DNA of 64,000 nucleotides from Molanna angustata (taxonomy: Eukaryota > Arthropoda > Insecta > Trichoptera > Molannidae). The DNA lies in NCBI GenBank assembly GCA_963576475.1, contig OY754964.1, positions 50,685,892 through 50,749,891 of the forward strand. The letters are read 5' to 3'. Shown piece after piece: positions 56,125 through 64,000 of this stretch. The number at the start of each line of letters is the position of its first letter. The stretch's first letter is position 1. The position numbers and the translations under genes were made by a program. The notes under the pieces were generated by a model that was not told the origin of the DNA, did not search any database, and worked only from the letters and a program-made list of their open reading frames with translations.

Positions 56125-57965
56125 TTTTTATAAAAAAAACAAGAGTTTCTATATACCTAGAAAACATCTCATTATGTATTAAAAAATATAAACAAGTATT
56201 TCTATATGGGTTACATACATCTCATTATGTATTGAAAAATATAAACAAGTATTTCTATATTGGTTGCATCTCATTATTAATTGAAAAATGTAAACAAGTT
56301 TTTCTATATAGGTTACATCTCATTATGTATTGAAAAATATAAATAAGTATTTCTATATAGGGTACATCTCATTATTAATTGAAAAATATAAACAAGTATT
56401 TCTATATATGTTACATCTCATTATTAATTGAAAAATGTAAACAAGTATTTCTATATAGGTTACATCTCATTATGTATTGAAAAATATAAATAAGTATTTC
56501 TATATAGGGTACATCTCATTATTAATTGAAAAATATAAACAAGTATTTCTATATAGGTTACATCTCATTATGTATTGAAAAATATAAATAAGTATTTCTA
56601 TATAGGGTACATCTCATTATTAATTGAAAAATATAAACAAGTATTTCTATATATGTTACATCTCATTATTAATTGAAAAATGTAAACAAGTATTTCTATA
56701 TAGGTTACATCTCATTATGTATTGAAAAATATAAATAAGTATTTCTATATAGGGTACATCTCATTATTAATTGAAAAATATAAACAAGTATTTCTATATA
56801 GGTTACATCTCATTATGTATTGAAAAATATAAATAAGTATTTCTATATAGGGTACATCTCATTATTAATTGAAAAATATAAACAAGTATTTCTATATATG
56901 TTACATCTCATTATTAATTGAAAAATGTAAACAAGTATTTCTATATAGGTTACATCTCATTATGTATTGAAAAATATAAATAAGTATTTCTATATAGGGT
57001 ACATCTCATTATTAATTGAAAAATATAAACAAGTATTTCTATATATGTTACATCTCATTATTAATTGAAAAATGTAAACAAGTATTTCTATATAGGTTAC
57101 ATCTCATTATGTATTGAAAAATATAAATAAGTATTTCTATATAGGGTACATCTCATTATTAATTGAAAAATATAAACAAGTATTTCTATATAGGTTACAT
57201 CTCATTATGTATTGAAAAATATAAATAAGTATTTCTATATAGGGTACATCTCATTATTAATTGAAAAATATAAACAAGTATTTCTATATATGTTACATCT
57301 CATTATTAATTGAAAAATGTAAACAAGTATTTCTATATAGGTTACATCTCATTATGTATTGAAAAATATAAATAAGTATTTCTATATAGGGTACATCTCA
57401 TTATTAATTGAAAAATATAAACAAGTATTTCTATATATGTTACATCTCATTATTAATTGAAAAATGTAAACAAGTATTTCTATATAGGTTACATCTCATT
57501 ATGTATTGAAAAATATAAATAAGTATTTCTATATAGGGTACATCTCATTATTAATTGAAAAATATAAACAAGTATTTCTATATATGTTACATCTCATTAT
57601 TAATTGAAAAATGTAAACAAGTATTTCTATATAGGTTACATCTCATTATGTATTGAAAAATATAAATAAGTATTTCTATATAGGGTACATCTCATTATTA
57701 ATTGAAAAATATAAACAAGTATTTCTATATATGTTACATCTCATTATTAATTGAAAAATGAAAACAAGTTTTTCTATATAGGTTACATCTCATTATTTAT
57801 TGAAAAATATAAACAAGTATTTCTATATATGTTACATCTCATTATTTATTAAAAAATATAAACAAGTATTTCTATATAGGTTACATATCATTATTAATGG
57901 AAAAATATAAACAAGTATTACTATATATGTTACATTTCATTGTGTTTTGAAAAATATAAACAAGT
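56125..57965. repeat. 49-bp satellite with higher-order structure, about 37 units
   Basis: The basic unit is ACATCTCATTATTAATTGAA then AAATATAAACAAGTATTTCT and ATATAGGTT. TTG markers fall every 49 bases (56232, 56281, 56330, 56379). Three variants alternate: one with ATGTATTG and AAATAAG, one with ATTAATTG, AAACAAG and ATATATG, one with AAATGTAAAC and TATAGGT. They form a 147-bp repeat, sometimes shortened to 98 bp. Edge units are degraded. Confidence 0.93.
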
Positions 57966-57969
57966 TTCC

Positions 57970-58920
57970 ACGTTTTTAAAGTTCAACAAATAATTTGCAA
58001 ACTACTAGAATGACATGGTAACAAACAATCAGTTGACTCTCCTAATAGACTTTTAACACAGCGTTAAAGACCTCTTGTCGAAATATAAACGTTTAATATG
58101 GTACATTCAATTTGATGGCAAGGCTTTTCAGACAGTAAATGTCTTAAGTTAACTGAGCTAATGACAATTTTATTGCAAATGATAATATTAATTATAATTA
58201 TAAATGAAAATTACTTTCACTAGAGCTTATCGATATTAAAACCAAAAGCAGCCAAAGATCGGTATTATGAGCATGATCGTTGTTACTGAATTAATTTTAC
58301 CCAATTTTTGTACATGAGTATTAGATTAAAATTTATCAAATCATTTAATTTTTCCTCGATTATCAATTGTTATATATAATGACATAATAATAGCGAATAA
58401 ATCAATTAATATATAGATTGGTGCTGCATTAAAATGTCCAAAAGAGTATCAAAAATTACCTCATTATACTCATATATAATGCAAAATAATAAACCAATTA
58501 TGTAAGTTGGTTATTCGAAAAGTCATAATATGGCAGATTCCGAAATCGTCAAAACCGCTAAAAGGACAGTGTAAGAACGCCCTACCAAGAGATTTAAGGA
58601 TAGCTGGTAATCCACATCGCAATAGATATATGGACACAAGAAACACATACAGGTCTAGAAAGAGAGAAATACATAGGTACATTTTTCTTATATTATCTAA
58701 TAACAACAAATACATATTTAAATTCAATTTATATACCAGATATTATGTTACTATTGTCATAAACTGCCTCACTAGGTAAAACCTGTCCTGAGAGAGTATG
58801 TATATCTATGTCTTGCTAGTTTCCTTTTTAGATTGGTAGGTATGTAAATTTCATGTGATTAATTTCTTTTTGATATAATTAGATTTAACTTTTTGATCGT
58901 CAGTTCTTGATGGAATTCCA
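57970..58920. other. No gene recognised
   Basis: A 90-codon frame at 58507-58779, rich in basic residues (PKSSKPLKGQCKNALPRDLR), overlaps an opposite-strand frame. Neither resembles a known domain. Confidence 0.35.
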
Positions 58921-59003
58921 TTTAAATTAATTTATATTTTTAATAAATAAAAATAAAAACACTTGTTTAAAATTAATTCCACTATACATTTGAGGACTAC
59001 AAC

Positions 59004-59040
59004 CTACGACCGGTTTCGTGCTAAGCACATTTTCAAGTAG
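59004..59040 (-). ncRNA. Hammerhead-like motif, mirrored arm
   Basis: Inverted copy of 59047-59083 with the same core and stems. Confidence 0.4.
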
Positions 59041-59046
59041 TGAATA

Positions 59047-59083
59047 CTACTTGAAAATGTGCTTAGCACGAAACCGGTCGTAG
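59047..59083 (+). ncRNA. Hammerhead-like motif with possible U3-A8 compensation
   Basis: Helix I CTAC/GTAG (59047-59050, 59080-59083), core TTGAAAA (59051-59057), extra U, helix II GTGC-TTA-GCAC (59059-59069), GAA (59070-59072), palindrome ACCGGT (59073-59078), C at the cleavage position (59079). The core differs from CUGANGA at C3 (U) and G8 (A); those two bases normally pair with each other, so a U-A pair could replace C-G. Mirrored on the minus strand at 59004-59040. Confidence 0.45.
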
Positions 59084-59168
59084 GTTGTAGTCCTCAAATA
59101 TATAGTGGAATTAATTTTAAACAAGTGTTTTTATTTTTATTTATTATAAATATAAATTAGTTTTTGAT

Positions 59169-59345
59169 ATGATTTTTTTTTTTAAATATTTTTATTATTG
59201 CATATTCGCAAACATTGGATTTTTTTCCCTGTCGGGAGTCAAAGATATTTTTAACAGATTTTCCGGTTCTCCTACAGTAAATATTCCAACTTCGTCTCTA
59301 TTGAGATAATTAAAAATCTGTTAAAAAATATTTTTTTTATTTTAG
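59169..59345 (+). repeat. Dispersed repeat with an inverted internal segment
   Basis: The left half matches 13671-13760 (TTTTTCCCTGTCGGGAGTCA). The right half (CCGGTTCTCCTACAGTAAAT, CAACTTCGTCTCTATTGAG) is the reverse complement of 13763-13813. The inverted segment is bounded by inverted copies of ATATTTTTAACAGATTTT. Confidence 0.6.
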
Positions 59346-59399
59346 ATTGGTAATTCGTAAAAATTACTCAATAATGGATCTATTTTTTTTATAAATTAA

Positions 59400-60480
59400 C
59401 ATTTATGTTGTAGTTCATAGTCAGTTGAAAAGAAAACTGAATCTATTAGTTATTAAATAGGTAGGTACCTACTTTAATAAATTTACATGAATCAAACTAA
59501 AGATCTAACATAGAATAATTCATCAGCAGATTTCTATATTAATATCATTGGTTTAAGTTTATTTTTTTTTATATTAAATGTATTGTGTTTATGAATAAAA
59601 TTCAGCTTTCTGCACTCCTTCTCCATATAAATTTTAAATATGCCAAATCTCAAATTTCTCCGTGCGCGCAGATTGCTTAAAAAGGGGACCGAAGTTTTGT
59701 TTCACATTTTAATATATAGATCCTACACTATTCTATAGACGTGGAGAGTAAAAATATGATGAAGTTATACAGGTGGAACAGTCTCAATTGAAATAAATTC
59801 AAATGTAGACATTTAATTAGCAACAATACACAACTAGGTATATTAGATAAGACACCCACATCTTCTGCTTTTGGGGCCTTTACCAAAACAGTTTCCTATT
59901 GTACTCACTTTCTTGCGGCCAATACAAAGATATTATTAATGAACTGAATGGTGGCAACACAAAAAGCGTTTTAATTCAATATTCGTCGTAAAAAAACAAT
60001 TCGGTTCGGAGAATATTATTTCCATTAACGATATTCATTGTCATAATAATATTGAGAGTTTTTGCATACGACGGGGGAGAATAACGTGGCGGTGTGGGAA
60101 TATTGAGAACTTTCCCAATAAATGTTTAACTATTCCCAGATACACACACGCACACCACTCCGTTGACTATCCAAAGTAAAATTGGATTATTCCATACACA
60201 AACTAGCTCTAATTTAATTTAGACCTATCCTGTGTTGGTTTGTTGCCCGCCCACTGATACAATTCGTCAACTGACATTCATAATTCTGAGACACATAGTT
60301 TCGACAATAGACGCTATTCATAGTATATGTACATAACCAATGTCAATGAAACTATGTACCTATGTATACTCCAAAAATAATAAAAGGAGGGATAGCAAAC
60401 TACGACAATCCATCGAATATCAAGTCACCAAAAACACGAATGAAAGAATTGAGAAGTATTGTAAGACTACCGTGGCCTAA
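59400..60480. other. No gene recognised
   Basis: At 59725-59757, ATTCTATAGACGTGGAGAG then TAAAAAT resembles the right end of the satellite-bearing element (38421-38440). The remainder, notably the more mixed-composition stretch 59880-60300, looks unique and is unassigned. Confidence 0.4.
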
Positions 60481-60494
60481 ATCATTCAACATAA

Positions 60495-60683
60495 TTTTTT
60501 TTTTTTTTTTTAATAAAAAAATGAATATGTCCTTGTTAAACAAGTACATATACATCTTCCTACGTTCCCTAAACTAAGCATAAATGCTTGTCCTATAGGT
60601 GAACGAGATCGGTCGAGGCAGGATTCGAACTCGCGACCACTGGATTACTAACCCAGCGCGCTAACCGCTCTGCCATCCACCCA
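60495..60683 (-). mobile_element. tRNA-Thr-like SINE, full length, minus strand
   Basis: Read on the minus strand: GGTGGATGGCAGAGCGG (A box), anticodon arm CTGGG-TTAGTAA-TCCAG, B box GAGTTCGAATCCT, GATCTCGTTCACCTATAGG, body, AGGACATATTCATT and poly(A) (the T run at 60497-60511). Confidence 0.85.
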
Positions 60684-61001
60684 TCCGATAATATGTGTTG
60701 GCTTTGTAAAAAGAATAAAGTCTAGCGTCTGTTTCTTTTGAAGACATATACATAAAAAAATTGTTGATTTCATTTATTTTAAACAAATGAAAACTTACCT
60801 AACGAGGTAACGCAGGTTATTCCTGATTTTCGGCTGTTAAAAATCCGGAAAAAATATATAAAATATATAGCAGACAAATATATGAAGTCTATATGATTCA
60901 ATAATTATTTAACTAAAATTATGAAAAAATTATATTAATTAAGTAAATAAAATTTTTAAATAAAAATTTTGGTAACAAAAAACTTTGTTTCTTCCACTTC
61001 A

Positions 61002-61060
61002 CATTTATATTTGATGGAACGTTTTCGAACTGTACTAGTTCATCTTCAGCATCTGAAATG
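61002..61060 (-). ncRNA. Hammerhead-ribozyme-like motif, mirrored arm
   Basis: Inverted copy of 61108-61166 with every core and stem element conserved. Confidence 0.5.
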
Positions 61061-61107
61061 TGACACATTTCAGATGCTGAACATTTCAGATGCTGAAGAT
61101 GATGTCA

Positions 61108-61166
61108 CATTTCAGATGCTGAAGATGAACTAGTACAGTTCGAAAACGTTCCATCAAATATAAATG
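61108..61166 (+). ncRNA. Hammerhead-ribozyme-like motif with extended helix I
   Basis: Core CTGAAGA (61119-61125) matches CUGANGA fully. One extra U follows, then helix II GAAC-TAGTACA-GTTC (61127-61141), GAA (61142-61144), palindrome AACGTT (61145-61150), and C at the cleavage position (61151). Helix I is GATG/CATC (61115-61118, 61152-61155), then an internal loop (CA against AAATAT), then CATTT/AAATG (61108-61112, 61162-61166). An internal loop in helix I facing a loop on helix II is how natural type I hammerheads make their tertiary contact. The palindromic helix III suggests action as a dimer. Activity is inferred and the extra U is a caution. Confidence 0.55.
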
Positions 61167-61330
61167 TGAAGTGGAAGAAACAAAGTTTTTTGTTACCAAA
61201 ATTTTTATTTAAAAATTTTATTTACTTAATTATTATGGATTTCCACAGTGTTAATAAAAATAATTTCAACGAATAATTATATTAAATTTTATAATTATTT
61301 CTTTCAATAATTGGATATATGAATTGACAG

Positions 61331-61521
61331 GAAGACCTCTGATAACCCCAAGAAGCTCACCAAAATTGAAAGTGTTAAGGTAGAAAATCCAATTGACCGT
61401 ATAGAAGAAATAAGTCCGTTACGGGATCTTGAATCACCTGCCCATGACTTACCTGAGTCTATTCTTCAAAATATTGAATTTTGCTGTCATTTTTGGATGA
61501 AAAAGAAAAAATTTGTGATAG
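61331..61521 (+). CDS. Candidate coding exon, unrecognised
   Basis: A 191-nt stretch between a possible acceptor (GAATTGACAG) and a strong donor (GATAG|GTATGT). The single frame open across it encodes 63 residues with protein-like composition: KTSDNPKKLTKIESVKVENP, IDRIEEISPLRDLESPAHDL, PESILQNIEFCCHFWMKKKK. I recognise no family. No neighbouring exon is evident. It could be a genuine host exon, a decayed gene or chance. The acceptor has a weak polypyrimidine tract. Confidence 0.3.
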
Positions 61522-61524
61522 GTA

Positions 61525-62435
61525 TGTTTGATTTTGTTAAAATATGATACGAGAATAAGCCTTCTTTATTTAAGTTTATCTGTTGAGGATATGAATTTTC
61601 ATATAAGAAACATTATCTGCGAATATTCCCATTACAATTTGTTTTGCTCACAAAGTTTTCGGATCGAGCCTCTAATGGAACTTGTTCAGGTTGTTTTCCA
61701 GAGAAAATATATTATTTTCGAAGCATTATTTCGTTTTGTGGACTCCGAGCAATAAATTCTATATAAGTACATCTTTATACACAAACCTACATTTGAATAC
61801 TTAAAGATAATAATACAAAATTAATGAATGCTTCCAGAAAATGTACCGAACCCAGATATTTCTGGAAAAAAAACATCTCACGTAACAAGGTTTAGAGGAA
61901 ATCGGTTTGACAAATATTGCTGAACAGAGACATTACGTATATTTGTTATGGTGTTAATAATATTACGCTAAGAATAATGTGGAACAAGACAACGTATGAC
62001 AGGGTTAGAATAAAGTATATGTACATGTGTAAAAGGAAAGAATGCGAAAAAAATATCATTAATGTAATTGGATTTCTGTATTTACGTACCTATACTGTAT
62101 TGAAAAATATTTCATCCATTTATTTAGATGTTTTATCCAACTGTATGTAGCAGCATATTTTCATTACAGACTTCATACATTGTTGATTACATGATAGTAT
62201 TATGAAGTATAATGTATATAAAACATAAAAATCTGAACATTGATGAATTTACTATGTTATTTCCATATTCCTTCATCAAAATTACCGCAGCTCAACAAAT
62301 TGAAGATTTAATTTTAAAAAAACCAGGGAGGTACTTGAAAACATTTAAACGAAATATCAAAATTTGTGTAAACAAAAGGCCAGAGATTATATTATAAAAA
62401 AAAAAACTCAACCACCTGATATTCACATAACTACC
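61525..62435. other. Short open frames, no gene recognised
   Basis: Frames of 75, 77 and 61 codons (61528-61755, 61917-62150, 62212-62397) on the plus strand show no domain. They may be decayed transposon sequence upstream of the LINE relic at 62440. Confidence 0.3.
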
Positions 62436-62439
62436 AATC

Positions 62440-63044
62440 AAAACTGTAAACTAAGTATACTGTATCAGAACAGGTTTTTATTTAATGAGGCAGTTTGTGA
62501 CAATAATATATTCTGATTAAACTCAATTGGATCTGTTTTATAGTATGTTACACTCTCTCAATAAACTAAAAAAATCCTTGCAACACATTCCAAAATCACG
62601 CTTGCATAATCCTTACCCTCTTGCTCCCATTTCTTGATTATGATGATGTGTGTTATCTGGATGCTACCGAAAAACTAATTAATAAACTTGAACGATTGCA
62701 AAATGTATTTATACCTAAGCTTTATTTACAATCTTATTTAAAATATATGATCATGTTTCCACTTACCGAAATCTTCTTCGCTGGCCTAAGATATTTCGAT
62801 GTCATAACATTCATTTACTTTCACAACGTTCTGTATTATATAATTAATAACACTAATGCACCACAATATCTTAAGAAAGAGGTTATTTTCTTGTCAAATC
62901 ACGGTCTGTCTCTTCGATCTGCTGATCATACCACAATAGCTATTCCCATTAATCCTCAGTTTGTCTTTTCAAGTAGGTACAATAAGCAAGACAATGATGA
63001 TATTATGACGTCTCAATCGATTCAACCCTTTATAAAAAAACTAT
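62440..63044 (+). mobile_element. Jockey/CR1-like LINE C-terminal relic
   Basis: A 141-codon frame (62621-63046) reads LPFLDYDDVCYLDATEKLIN, KLERLQNVFIPKLY, GLRYFDVITFIYFHNVLYYI, NNTNAPQYLKKEV, NHGLSLRSADHTTIAIPINP. This is the post-palm LINE pattern 'PIFDYCD..L.......KLERLQN......L.R....L...HNR.LR'. The usual RLWN end is missing; the frame stops where the foldback element begins. Confidence 0.6.
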
Positions 63045-63045
63045 A

Positions 63046-63724
63046 GGGGGGGACTGCTGCCAACGTACCTATTTTTCAATTTGATATACCATCATTATGT
63101 CTTATCAAATCGTTTTGAAAAAAATAATTTAGATAGTTTGGGTATTAATAAAGAAAAATGTATCTTTACTTTTCGATAATGTTCTGTATAAATTCTTGTA
63201 GAAAAATAATGGCATACCCCGATTTTCAACGTTTATCTTATATTTTTAATAAAATATAAGGCGTAGTTCAACATATTTTTTTTTAAATTAAAGAAGACAA
63301 AAATATCTAGAAAAATATTATGTGACGTTGCATTAATGCAACAGGTTTAGTAAATAAACCTAAAAAACATTTTCCATTCAGCGCCATTGCGAAATAAAAG
63401 TTTTTTAGTTTTATTTACATAACCTGATGCGTTAGTGCAACGCTACATCGTATTTTTCTAGATATTTTGATCTTCTTTAATTTATAAAAATTTTAATGCT
63501 CTATACCTTATAGTTTTTTAAGAAATTTAAGATAAATGTCAAAAATCGGGGTATGCTTATTATTTTCCTACAAGAATATATGCAGAACATAATTAAAAAT
63601 TTATGGTATATGTTTCTTTACTAATATCCAAACTAACTAAATTATTTTTTTCAAAATGATTCGTTTTGTAGTAATGATGCAAATTCAAATTGAAAAAATA
63701 GGTACGATGGCAGCAGTCACCCTC
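63046..63724. mobile_element. Full-length foldback element, copy 2
   Basis: Same palindromic structure as 54604-55292, with termini GGGGGGGACTGCTGCCAACG and ATGGCAGCAGTCACCCTC, and the same centre (CATTCAGCGCCATTGCG near 63378). The right end is followed by TTAAGCTG as in copy 1, but the left flank is CTATA with no TTAA. Confidence 0.8.
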
Positions 63725-63912
63725 TTAAGCTGTTATACCTGTCTAATAACTTTTAATTGACACCCATTCTCCATCCTCTTCCTCTCCTTCCACAACCTTT
63801 ATCCCCTTTTTTACTATGTATTTACATTTATTAATGATACGTGTTTGTCTTTCAATTTGTTTTTTATATAAAATTAATTGACCAACAACTTCACTATGTG
63901 TAGCATCATGTT

Positions 63913-63990
63913 GATTTGATTGGTTGAAGTAAATTGCTTTATGGCATATAAGCTCGCCATAGTACACATTATTGTAGAAAAAGTTAAATA
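63913..63990 (+). mobile_element. SINE tail fragment at the window edge
   Basis: GATTTGATTGGTTGAAGTAA, ATTGCTTTATGGCATATAAG, CTCGCCATAGTACACATTAT and an A-rich end match the shared hairpin tail, with an imperfect stem. Confidence 0.5.
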
Positions 63991-64000
63991 AAATGGAATA

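Larger units (their letters stand above)
58928..59159. mobile_element. Head-to-head Penelope-like terminal fragments (palindrome)
   Basis: Two 114-bp arms (58928-59041, 59046-59159), with few mismatches, are separated by four bases. Each carries a hammerhead-like motif. Outer parts (TTAATTCCACTATA) are shared with 52745-52765. Confidence 0.6.
60936..61232. mobile_element. Head-to-head Penelope-like terminal fragments (palindrome)
   Basis: Two 130-bp arms (60936-61065, 61103-61232), apparently identical, surround a 37-bp spacer. CATTTCAGATGCTGAA, which includes the 5' strand of helix I and the start of the core, occurs three times in a row (61066, 61082, 61108). Each arm carries a hammerhead-like motif. 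Confidence 0.65.

Noticed and set aside
56125..57965. CRISPR-like array
   Set aside because: No unique spacers; the whole 49-bp unit repeats with variants. The same applies to the 17-, 33-, 45- and 82-bp arrays.
58470..58779. Gene on either strand at 58.5 kb
   Set aside because: Opposite overlapping frames of similar length, no domain, no splice or promoter context.

Overview
The window looks like insect nuclear DNA, most likely from a moth or butterfly. It is AT-rich. Its only convincing host-gene signal is a pair of spliced exons resembling the beaten-path (Beat) family of neuronal immunoglobulin proteins. The repeats are of insect, mostly lepidopteran, type: RTE and Jockey-like LINEs, tRNA-headed SINEs sharing a hairpin tail, a Penelope-like element, hAT-like and foldback elements, and many minisatellites. 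The order-level assignment is inference from repeat style and not proven.

Layout. 0-5.9 kb: a 33-bp minisatellite, SINEs, the last two exons of the Beat-like gene (1245-1458 and 3887-3990, plus strand), and in the intron between them a 1.42-kb hAT-like element and a 228-bp MITE, both with exact 8-bp target-site duplications. 5.9-14 kb: decayed transposon pieces, an inverted repeat with a hammerhead-like motif (6.5 kb), an 82-bp minisatellite, and a GC-rich island. 14-16.4 kb: an RTE LINE split by a Jockey-like insertion with a 7-bp target-site duplication. 18.4-21.7 kb: a minus-strand graveyard of Jockey-like and RTE pieces. 22.2-23.4 kb: a 45-bp minisatellite next to an unrecognised 130-codon open frame. 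24.07-31.0 kb: a near-perfect 6.9-kb palindrome made of two head-to-head copies of one Penelope-like element, each with an intact reverse transcriptase plus GIY-YIG frame, flanked by a 13-bp direct repeat. 31-35 kb: LINE and SINE relics. 35.4-43.2 kb: a Jockey-like LINE interrupted by an element built around a 312-bp satellite, itself interrupted by another LINE fragment; a second, longer copy of the satellite element lies just downstream. 45.6-51.4 kb: a 2.8-3.0-kb tandem segmental duplication. 54.6-55.3 and 63.0-63.7 kb: two copies of a full-length foldback element. 56.1-58.0 kb: a 49-bp satellite with higher-order structure. 58.9-61.2 kb: two small palindromes, each with a hammerhead-like motif on both arms.

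The most striking theme is the Penelope-like signature. Three short inverted repeats (6.5, 59.0 and 61.1 kb) have unrelated sequences but the same RNA architecture on both arms: a CUGANGA-like core, a stem II, GAA, a six-base palindrome in the stem III position, and a stem I that closes exactly at the core. Known Penelope-like elements carry hammerhead ribozymes in their terminal repeats, so these are probably terminal pieces of three further families, all in head-to-head arrangement like the large intact pair.

Apart from the Beat-like exons and the intact Penelope-like frames there is no confident protein-coding gene. Most of the sequence is transposon-derived, tandem-repetitive or unassigned.
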